Part shown: in pieces, positions 6,327-11,031 of the stretch
How positions within the stretch are numbered: the stretch's first letter is position 1
Layout of the letters: each line of letters begins with the position of its first letter
Assembly: GCA_024711415.1 (NCBI GenBank)
Contig: JANJSW010000278.1
Coordinates: forward strand, 1 to 11,031
DNA length: 11,031 nt
Direction: 5' to 3'
DNA from: Thermomonas sp.
GTDB lineage: Bacteria; Pseudomonadota; Gammaproteobacteria; Xanthomonadales; Xanthomonadaceae
Notes under the pieces: model-generated
What the model saw: the letters and a program-made list of their open reading frames with translations, nothing else
The model's database searches: none
Told to the model about the DNA's origin: nothing
Program-made: the position numbers and the translations under genes

Positions 6327-7061
6327 CTATTTGCCGGCCACCACGCCACGGCCACCATCGACCCCGAGCACCTGGCCGGTGATCCAGTCGGCCTGCGAAG
6401 ACAGCAGGAACGCCGCCGTGGCGGCCGCATCCTCCGGCGTGCCCAGCCGGCCCATCGGATGTGCCTCCGCGATTGCTTCGCGCAGGCGCGGGCTGCCGAT
6501 GATCCGCTGCGCCAGCGGGGTGTCCGTGAGCGATGGCGCGATGGCATTGATGCGCACCGCGGGCGCCAATTCGGCAGCCAGCGCACGCACCAGCCCTTCG
6601 ACCGCGGCCTTGGCCATGCCGATGGAGGCATGCATCGGGAACCCGCGCCCCGCCGCGACCGAGGAGAACAGCACCACCGAGGCGCGCGCGGGCGCCGCGC
6701 GCAGTGCCGGCAGCGCGGCCTGCACCGCCAGCGCCGCAGCGGATGCATTCAGGCGGAAGTCGCGATCGAAATCCGCGGCGCTCATGCGTTCGAACGGCTT
6801 CAGGTTGATGCTGCCGATGGCATACGCCAGGCCGCACAGCGTCGGCCCGGCGTCTTCCGCCACCTGGGCGAATGCGTCGGGCTGCAGCACGTCGGCCGCG
6901 CTCCAGCTGGCGCCCAGCTCGCTGGCCAGGACCTGCAGGCGCCCTGCATCGCGGGCGACCAGGTGGAGCGCCCGGCCCTCGCCGGCCAGCCGGCGGCACA
7001 GCGCGCTGCCGACGCCGCCGGTGGCTCCGTACACCAGGTATCTCTCCACCATCGGCTTCAC
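6327..7061 (-). CDS. SDR-family protein lacking the usual catalytic tyrosine
   Basis: A 244-residue classical-type SDR fold. Nucleotide-binding turn: [11 protein letters not shown] (11-21). Other marks are N105, the serines of VLFSSVAAG (S133/S134), K151 in [26 protein letters not shown] after it, and a C-terminal GQVLGVDGG. Position 147, where YxxxK normally has its catalytic tyrosine, is isoleucine (HASIGMAK). The protein may therefore be a non-standard reductase or a cofactor-binding protein; the substrate is unknown. The start is GTG 7061, in line with the promoter 29 bases upstream; ATG 7052 is an alternative that removes three residues. It is the first gene of a - strand operon with DUF2256 and the Rossmann-fold gene. 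SDR genes are known members of RpoE-ChrR-type regulons in other proteobacteria. Confidence 0.88.
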   Translation of the reverse strand: MKPMVERYLVYGATGGVGSALCRRLAGEGRALHLVARDAGRLQVLASELGASWSAADVLQPDAFAQVAEDAGPTLCGLAYAIGSINLKPFERMSAADFDRDFRLNASAAALAVQAALPALRAAPARASVVLFSSVAAGRGFPMHASIGMAKAAVEGLVRALAAELAPAVRINAIAPSLTDTPLAQRIIGSPRLREAIAEAHPMGRLGTPEDAAATAAFLLSSQADWITGQVLGVDGGRGVVAGK

Positions 7062-7085
7062 CGGTCCCGCGCTCCGTAATGCGGA

Positions 7086-7116
7086 CCGATACGGGCGCCG
7101 CCTGCGATCGGATGCA
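7086..7116 (-). promoter_or_regulatory. ECF-type promoter of the SDR-DUF2256 operon
   Basis: On the - strand the -35 element TGCATCC occupies 7116-7110, then 18 bases, then TATCGG at 7091-7086, within CCGTATCGG. It has the same spacing as the other five copies. Transcription would start near 7080, about 20 bases before the GTG at 7061. It is back-to-back with the lipocalin promoter, with 20 bp between the two -35 elements. Confidence 0.7.
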
Positions 7117-7136
7117 CGCCGTGCAGGACGCCCTCC

Positions 7137-7167
7137 TGCATCCGGACGGTGCAGGCCTGCGTACAGG
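7137..7167 (+). promoter_or_regulatory. ECF-type promoter of the lipocalin-tspO operon
   Basis: The -35 element TGCATCC (7137-7143) is followed by 18 bases and TACAGG (7162-7167), within GCGTACAGG. With the SDR promoter it forms the dyad CGGATGCA/TGCATCCG. The predicted start near 7173 leaves a short leader before the ATG at 7196. Confidence 0.7.
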
Positions 7168-7195
7168 CGGCATCCCCTTCGATGTCGATCCTCCC

Positions 7196-7771
7196 ATGCG
7201 CAGCCTCGCCACCTCCGCCCTGCCCCTGCTGCTGGCCACCCTGCTGAGCGGTTGCGCCGAAGCCGGCACGCCCATCCAGACCGTGCACAACGTGGACCTG
7301 CCGCGCTTCATGGGGCGCTGGTACGTGATCGGCATCATCCCGACCCGCTTCGAGCGCGGCAGCCACAACCCGGTGGAAACCTACCGGCTCGATCGCAAGG
7401 GCAATGTCTGCACCTGGTACCGCTATCGGCCGGACCGCTTCGACGCCCCCGTGAAGCTGCTGAAATCCACTGGCCTGGTGGTGCCGGGCACCGGCAATGC
7501 CGAGTGGAAGGTGCGCTTCTTCGGGCTGTTCAAGGCGCAGTACAAGGTTGGCTGGCTGGCGCCGGACTACAGCCAGGTGCTGATCGTGCGCGATGCCCGC
7601 GACTACCTCTGGTACATGGCACGCACGCCCACCGTGGCGGAAAGCGATTACCAGGCGATGCTGGCGCGGGCCGGCACGCTGGGCTACGACGTGGACCGCA
7701 TCGAGCGCGTGCCGCAGCGCTGGCCCGAGACCGACGCCGGCCGCGACACCTTCGACGGGGAATGCGAATGA
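7196..7771 (+). CDS. blc: Outer-membrane lipocalin lipoprotein, Blc-like
   Basis: A 191-residue lipoprotein. Residues 1-20 are a type II signal peptide with lipobox LLSGC (acylated C20); alanine at +2 predicts outer-membrane sorting. The lipocalin signature GxW appears as FMGRWYVIG, followed by PTRFERG, the strand KVGWLAPDYSQVLIV and RDYLWYMARTP, which match bacterial lipocalin Blc. Such proteins bind lipids or lysophospholipids and are tied to membrane maintenance. In this setting a role with oxidised membrane lipids is plausible but inferred. It has its own ECF-type promoter, and its stop overlaps the start of the next gene (ATGA), so the two are co-translated. The ATG at 7196 is chosen because the open frame extends upstream through the promoter and SDR gene, where it is not coding. 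Confidence 0.92.
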   Translation: MRSLATSALPLLLATLLSGCAEAGTPIQTVHNVDLPRFMGRWYVIGIIPTRFERGSHNPVETYRLDRKGNVCTWYRYRPDRFDAPVKLLKSTGLVVPGTGNAEWKVRFFGLFKAQYKVGWLAPDYSQVLIVRDARDYLWYMARTPTVAESDYQAMLARAGTLGYDVDRIERVPQRWPETDAGRDTFDGECE

Positions 7772-8529
7772 GGTTCCTGGTCCTGATCCTCGCGCTGGCG
7801 ATGCCGCTGGTCGGCTGGCTGTCCAACAGTGGACTGCTGGGGCCGACCAACGGCGAGATCTCCGACCGCTACCCCACCCTGATCGTGGCGGCCGGCTACG
7901 CCTTCGCCATCTGGGGGCCGATTTTCCTGCTCGACGTGGTGTTCGGCATCGCCCAGGCCCGCGTGCGCGAGCCGGGTACCCGCCTGTTGCGCATCCGCGT
8001 GCTCACCGCGGTGGGCTTCGCGCTGACCTCGCTGTGGATGGTGGTGTTCACCCTGCAATGGTTCTGGCTGGCGCTGGCGATCATCTGGGGCAGCCTGTGG
8101 TGCCTGCTGGGCGCGGCGTGGCTGGCCTCGCAGACCCGGCGTCACCGCCGTGGTCCGTGGTGGCAATGGCTGCCGCTGTCGCTGCACGCGGGCTGGGTCT
8201 CACTGGCGGTGTTCCTCAACGTGGCGCAGGTCGTGGTCGCGTTCCGGTTGCTGTCCGTCGAGCAGATGCTGCCATGGACGCTGGTCCTGTTCGCGCTGGC
8301 CGGCGTGCTGTTGCTGACCGTGGTGGTGAAGCTGCGCGGCAACCCGTGGTACGCGCTGGCGGCCGTATGGGGCCTGCTGGGCGTGCATGCCAAGCAGCAG
8401 GCGTCCGCGCTGGCGGGCGCCGACACGGCGGCCAGCGTGGCGATGGCGATGGCGGCGCTGGTGGCGCTGACAGCGCTCGCCGCGGCAACGCTCGGCTGGC
8501 GGGAGGCTCGCCTGCGGCGCGCCGGATGA
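7768..8529 (+). CDS. TspO/MBR-related tryptophan-rich membrane protein
   Basis: A 253-residue integral membrane protein with about seven or eight hydrophobic segments (near 3-20, 33-58, 75-95, 97-117, 130-152, 163-183, 187-205, 217-240) and about 15 tryptophans. The N-terminal GEISDRYPTLIVAAGYAFAIWGPIFLLDVVFG is close to what I recall for the longer proteins annotated as tryptophan-rich sensory protein (TspO/MBR-like). These are bigger than the five-helix TspO of Rhodobacter, which affects tetrapyrrole handling. If the relationship holds, porphyrin or related ligand binding would suit a photo-oxidative locus, because porphyrins generate singlet oxygen. The start overlaps the lipocalin stop as ATGA. 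Substrate and exact family are uncertain. Confidence 0.72.
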   Translation: MRFLVLILALAMPLVGWLSNSGLLGPTNGEISDRYPTLIVAAGYAFAIWGPIFLLDVVFGIAQARVREPGTRLLRIRVLTAVGFALTSLWMVVFTLQWFWLALAIIWGSLWCLLGAAWLASQTRRHRRGPWWQWLPLSLHAGWVSLAVFLNVAQVVVAFRLLSVEQMLPWTLVLFALAGVLLLTVVVKLRGNPWYALAAVWGLLGVHAKQQASALAGADTAASVAMAMAALVALTALAAATLGWREARLRRAG

Positions 8530-8670
8530 CCCCGCTGCGGGCGTTTGCCGAGCAGGGGCGGCCTGCTGCCGCGCATCCAACACTTGCGCATCCGCGTAAA
8601 CGGCAATGAAACCGTGCTGCAGCAGCATGCACGCAGTGCGCTCACTCCTCCCCACGTTTAGAGGTCACCC
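8530..8670 (+). promoter_or_regulatory. folE upstream region with ECF-type promoter (8572-8602)
   Basis: There is no gene between the TspO-like gene and folE. The -35 element CGCATCC (8572-8578) is followed by 18 bases and TAAACG (8597-8602), within GCGTAAACGG. This copy differs from the others only in the first base. The predicted start near 8606 gives a leader of about 65 bases that ends in AGAGG (8660-8664), six bases before the folE ATG. Confidence 0.65.
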
Positions 8671-9390
8671 ATGTCGCAGCCCCAGCGTGACCCCACACCC
8701 ATCCAGCGCCTGTCGGTGTTGCCCGCATCGCAGCGCGTCCGCGAACGCCTGCGCAGCGCCGGCACCCGCTTCCACGCCAACGACAACATTGCCGACTACC
8801 TGGAGGACGGCGAGCTGGAGGCGATCGAAGGCGAGGTCGCCGCCAAGGCGCAGGAGATGCTGCGGGCGCTGGTCATCGACGTCGACAACGACCACAACAC
8901 CCGCGACACCGGTCGCCGGCTGGCCAAGATGTTCGTTCGCGAACTGTTCGCCGGCCGCTACCAGCACGCGCCCGCGGTCACCGAGTTCCCCAACGCAGAG
9001 CGCCTGAACGAACTGATGATCGTCGGCCCGCTGCGCGTGCGCAGCGCCTGCTCGCACCACCTGTGCCCGATCATGGGTCGGGTCTGGGTGGGCGTGCTGC
9101 CCGACGCCGACTCCAACCTGATCGGCCTGTCCAAGTACGCCCGCCTGATCGACTGGATCATGAGCCGCCCGCAGATCCAGGAAGAAGCCGTGAGCCAGAT
9201 CGCCGACCTGCTGGAGCAGCGGCTGAAGCCGGACGGCATCGCCGTGGTCATGGAAGCCGACCACTACTGCATGCATTGGCGCGGGGTGAAGGACGACGAG
9301 TCGAAGATGATCAACAGCGTGATGCGCGGCCGCTTCCTGGCCGACCCGTCGCTGCGCAAGGAGTTCCTGTCGCTGCGCCACCGCGGCTGA
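8671..9390 (+). CDS. folE: GTP cyclohydrolase I (FolE type IA)
   Basis: A 239-residue enzyme converting GTP to 7,8-dihydroneopterin triphosphate, the entry step to folate and other pterins. Zinc ligands fit C127 and H130 in ACSHHLCPI and C200 in DHYCMHWRG. H129 and H198 match catalytic histidines of the family. VDNDHNTRDTGRRLAKMF and GLSKYARLIDWIMSRPQIQEEAVSQIADLL are the usual fold signatures. The common CEHH is CSHH here and RIVDLFARR-type wording is altered, so this is a divergent subgroup rather than the typical housekeeping enzyme. The start follows AGAGG by six bases. Its own ECF-type promoter places it with photolyase in one regulon, so it may supply the folate antenna cofactor of the photolyase. 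It ends in a strong terminator. Confidence 0.93.
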   Translation: MSQPQRDPTPIQRLSVLPASQRVRERLRSAGTRFHANDNIADYLEDGELEAIEGEVAAKAQEMLRALVIDVDNDHNTRDTGRRLAKMFVRELFAGRYQHAPAVTEFPNAERLNELMIVGPLRVRSACSHHLCPIMGRVWVGVLPDADSNLIGLSKYARLIDWIMSRPQIQEEAVSQIADLLEQRLKPDGIAVVMEADHYCMHWRGVKDDESKMINSVMRGRFLADPSLRKEFLSLRHRG

Positions 9391-9413
9391 CCGGGGCCAA
9401 CTTCACCAACACG

Positions 9414-9450
9414 AACGGCCCGCATTGTGAGATGCGGGCCGTTTCCTTTT
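9414..9450 (+). terminator. Intrinsic terminator after folE
   Basis: A perfect 12-bp stem, AACGGCCCGCAT (9414-9425) with ATGCGGGCCGTT (9432-9443), encloses the loop TGTGAG and is followed by TTTCCTTTT. It lies 23 bases after the folE stop and before the convergent end of the anti-sigma gene. It is oriented for the + strand; the opposite side lacks a clear T-tract. Confidence 0.88.
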
Positions 9451-9483
9451 GGGACAGGAGAGGCGTTCGGCGGTGGGCCCGGG

Positions 9484-10158
9484 TTACAGGCCCACCATCG
9501 GCTGCAGCTTGCGCGCCAGCCAGCCGCGGAACTGCAGCGGGCCGTCCAGCGCCGCCACGCAGATGCAGGGTACGCCCGGCGAGGTCACCGGCTGGTGCTC
9601 GATGTCGCTGTCCAGGTCGGCCATGTCGCCGGGGCCGAAATGGCCCAGTTCGTCGTCGTAGGCACCCTTGAGGATCTGGGTCAGCTCGCTGCCGCCATGG
9701 CTGTGCACCGGCATGCTCTTGCCCGGCGCGATCCTGAGCAGGACCAGGGTGTCGCCGCTGCTGCGCGGCGCCCGGATCATGTGCACGCCCGGTGCCATCC
9801 AGCGCCAGCGCAGCGCCTTCCAGCTCTTGCCGAAATACGGCTGCAGCGGGCGCGGCAGCGCGTCCAGCGAACGCGGGGCATCGGTGGTTTCGGACAGGCC
9901 ATTTGCCGCCGCGGACAGCGGCTGACTCAGGCGCGCCAGCATGTCCTCGCGCAGGCGTGCGGCCTGCTGCGGCTCCGGCGCCGCGGGTTGCTGCTGCGAC
10001 AGCAGCACGCCGCCGACCCGCTCGGCCGCTGCCAGCTGCTGGCGGCAGTAGGCGCATCCTTCCAGGTGGGTGTCGGCAACCGCCGCCATTTCCGGCGACA
10101 GCGCGCCAGCGGCATGGCTGACCAGGGTGGCGGGGTCGAGGTGATGGCGCGGGGTCAT
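9484..10158 (-). CDS. chrR: ChrR-type zinc anti-sigma factor with cupin domain
   Basis: A 224-residue cytoplasmic anti-sigma factor. In R. sphaeroides, ChrR binds RpoE and releases it after singlet oxygen exposure. The N-terminal zinc anti-sigma domain has H6, H31, C35 and C38 (HLEGCAYC), the same positions as the four zinc ligands of R. sphaeroides ChrR. The C-terminal cupin domain (about 105-215) has HSHGGSE (H152, H154, E158) and H188, matching the second metal site needed for the singlet-oxygen response, plus a PCICV cysteine pair (C198, C200). The gene overlaps the sigma gene by ATGA, so the two are made together. It converges on folE, separated by the terminator. Confidence 0.94.
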   Translation of the reverse strand: MTPRHHLDPATLVSHAAGALSPEMAAVADTHLEGCAYCRQQLAAAERVGGVLLSQQQPAAPEPQQAARLREDMLARLSQPLSAAANGLSETTDAPRSLDALPRPLQPYFGKSWKALRWRWMAPGVHMIRAPRSSGDTLVLLRIAPGKSMPVHSHGGSELTQILKGAYDDELGHFGPGDMADLDSDIEHQPVTSPGVPCICVAALDGPLQFRGWLARKLQPMVGL

Positions 10159-10784
10159 GTGGCCTCCTGCACGCCCGACTGCAGACGCAGGAAGGCACGG
10201 CGGATGGAGGATTTGACCGTGCCCAACGGCATCCCGAGTTCATCGGCGATCTGCTGGTGGGACTTGGCTTCGAAATAGGACATGCGGATCAGGCGGGCTT
10301 GGGTCGCGGACAGGCGCTCGATGCGTTCATTGAGGTCGGCGTGGGCGGCAAAGCTCTCCGCGGAGGAGAACGCGGGATTGTCGGTTTCCGCCTCGAACTC
10401 CAGTGGCTCCATGTCCACGGCGATCCACTGGTTCTCCCGGCGCAGCCGGTCGATGTGCAGGTTGCGGGCGATCCGGAACAGCCAGGTGGCCAGCGAACTG
10501 CGGGCCGCGTCGTAGCTGTCGGCGCGCTGCCACAGCCGCAGCAGTGCTTCCTGCGCCAGTTCCTCGGCGACTGCTTCGCGCGCGCCCAGGCCGCGCAGGT
10601 ACAGCCGCACCCGCGGGGCGAAGTGGTCGTAGATCCGCATGAAGCAGGTCTGGTCGCGGCGGCGGGCGACCGCCTGCATCTGCCCGGTCCAGTAGCCCGG
10701 GTCCCCGGGGCTTGCTTCGGCGATGGACATGGATCTGGCCGCCTCGAAGGGCGACAGGTTCCTGCGGTTGGGGTCGGAACGCAT
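10155..10784 (-). CDS. rpoE: ECF sigma factor RpoE, ECF11 (ChrR-controlled) type
   Basis: A 209-residue sigma-70 family factor with only region 2 (about 46-118: FMRIYDHFAPRVRLYL, EELAQEALLRLWQRAD, SSLATWLFRIARNLHIDRLRRE) and region 4 (about 150-200: IERLSATQARLIRMSYFEAKSHQQIADELGMPLGTVKSSIRRAFLRL). Pairing with ChrR marks it as the singlet-oxygen ECF11 type. Start choice: an upstream ATG at 10820 lies at the predicted -10 region, so it cannot be used from that promoter. ATG 10784 is favoured by GC-rich third codon positions after it. ATG 10730, behind a weak GAGG, would give 191 residues, nearer the Rhodobacter length. It likely autoregulates through the copy of the shared motif at 10821-10851. 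Confidence 0.93.
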   Translation of the reverse strand: MRSDPNRRNLSPFEAARSMSIAEASPGDPGYWTGQMQAVARRRDQTCFMRIYDHFAPRVRLYLRGLGAREAVAEELAQEALLRLWQRADSYDAARSSLATWLFRIARNLHIDRLRRENQWIAVDMEPLEFEAETDNPAFSSAESFAAHADLNERIERLSATQARLIRMSYFEAKSHQQIADELGMPLGTVKSSIRRAFLRLQSGVQEAT

Positions 10785-10820
10785 GGTAGGGCAAACACGG
10801 CCAGCTGGGACGGACACCAC

Positions 10821-10851
10821 TCTCTACGGCCGCCGCTGCGGATTGGAGGCA
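10821..10851 (-). promoter_or_regulatory. ECF-type autoregulatory promoter of rpoE-chrR
   Basis: On the - strand the -35 element TGCCTCC occupies 10851-10845, then 18 bases, then TAGAGA at 10826-10821, within CCGTAGAGA. One base in the -35 differs from the other copies (C for A). The predicted start near 10816 rules out the ATG at 10820 and fits 10784 or 10730. Confidence 0.65.
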
Positions 10852-10884
10852 GCAAACCCGGCAGGCGCGGCTGCATCCAATCCG
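10839..10884. repeat. 15-bp inverted repeat carrying the two divergent -35 elements
   Basis: Arms at 10839-10853 and 10870-10884 are inverted copies matching at 14 of 15 bases (core GGATTGGAGGCAGC and GCTGCATCCAATCC) with 16 bases between. Each arm contains one -35 element, pointing outward to rpoE and to the right-edge gene. The simplest reading is two copies of one extended sigma recognition sequence. Confidence 0.8.
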
Positions 10885-10902
10885 TGTGCCGTCGCGTAAT
10901 GG
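10872..10902 (+). promoter_or_regulatory. ECF-type promoter of the right-edge gene
   Basis: The -35 element TGCATCC (10872-10878) is followed by 18 bases and TAATGG (10897-10902), within GCGTAATGG. It is back-to-back with the rpoE promoter, with 20 bp between the -35 elements. The predicted start near 10909 leaves about 19 bases before the ATG at 10928, including a GGAAG ribosome site at 10917-10921. Confidence 0.68.
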
Positions 10903-10927
10903 CTGTCATCCGAAACGGAAGCCCGCG

Positions 10928-11031
10928 ATGCCCCAGGACCCGGCACTCCTCCCCTCCCCAGCCGACAGCGCGCCCGCGCGCACGGCCCGGCGCAGCCTGC
11001 TGCAATGGTTCGACAGCGCCGCCGTGCCGGC
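10928..11031 (+). CDS. Unidentified protein, N-terminal 34 residues, cut by the right edge
   Basis: An open frame from ATG 10928 to the window end, starting MPQDPALLPSPADSAPARTARR and continuing SLLQWFDSAAVP. The start is well supported by GGAAG six bases upstream and by the ECF-type promoter at the right distance. There is no signal peptide; the first 20 residues are Pro/Ala-rich and probably disordered. A RRxLLxWF opening is seen in some NTF2/SnoaL-like proteins, and such a gene, as I recall, often follows rpoE-chrR in other gammaproteobacteria. Thirty-four residues are too few to decide. Confidence 0.7.
   Translation, partial: MPQDPALLPSPADSAPARTARRSLLQWFDSAAVP

Noticed and set aside
5962..7368. 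Long - strand open frame across the SDR, DUF2256 and lipocalin promoter region
   Set aside because: It crosses two supported genes in another frame and the divergent promoters, and its composition is shadow-like.
1..11031. CRISPR array, tRNA, rRNA or riboswitch
   Set aside because: No spaced direct-repeat series, no cloverleaf with CCA-type acceptor and no conserved aptamer core was seen by eye on either strand.

Overview
The window looks like chromosomal DNA from a GC-rich gammaproteobacterium, most likely a Xanthomonadaceae (Lysobacter, Luteimonas, Stenotrophomonas or Xanthomonas type). This rests on high GC, protein flavour and a proteobacterial dif-like site; I cannot name the genus.

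Region 1 (1-1390) is mobile DNA. A tyrosine recombinase, cut by the left edge, and a KfrA_N-type coiled-coil DNA-binding protein are divergently transcribed. Between them lies an inverted-repeat core that looks like a recombination site. This matches the TnpS/TnpT/rst cointegrate-resolution module of Tn4651-family (Tn3-like) transposons. Region 2 (1391-1954) is a gene-poor, lower-GC stretch. It holds a possible 138-bp MITE-like element, a strong match to the XerC/XerD dif site, and the promoter of the next gene.

Region 3 (1955-11031) reads as one photo-oxidative stress and photorepair locus. On the + strand are a CPD photolyase/cryptochrome, a lipocalin lipoprotein, a TspO-like tryptophan-rich membrane protein, GTP cyclohydrolase I and the start of an unidentified gene. 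On the - strand are an SDR protein, a 43-residue DUF2256 zinc-ribbon protein, a second Rossmann-fold protein, an EAL protein, a PAS-PAS-GGDEF protein, and an ECF sigma factor (RpoE, ECF11 type) with its zinc anti-sigma factor ChrR. In Rhodobacter sphaeroides, RpoE-ChrR controls the transcriptional response to singlet oxygen, and photolyase is part of that response.

The main result is a shared promoter. Upstream of photolyase, SDR, lipocalin, folE, rpoE and the right-edge gene I find the same two-part sequence: YGCMTCS, then 16 bases, then CGTA, with identical spacing in all six. The two divergent promoter regions (SDR/lipocalin and rpoE/right-edge gene) also share the same geometry to the base. 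The window therefore appears to hold an autoregulated sigma factor, its sensor and most of its targets side by side. A c-di-GMP synthase/phosphodiesterase pair sits inside the cluster and could link light or singlet oxygen to second-messenger signalling.
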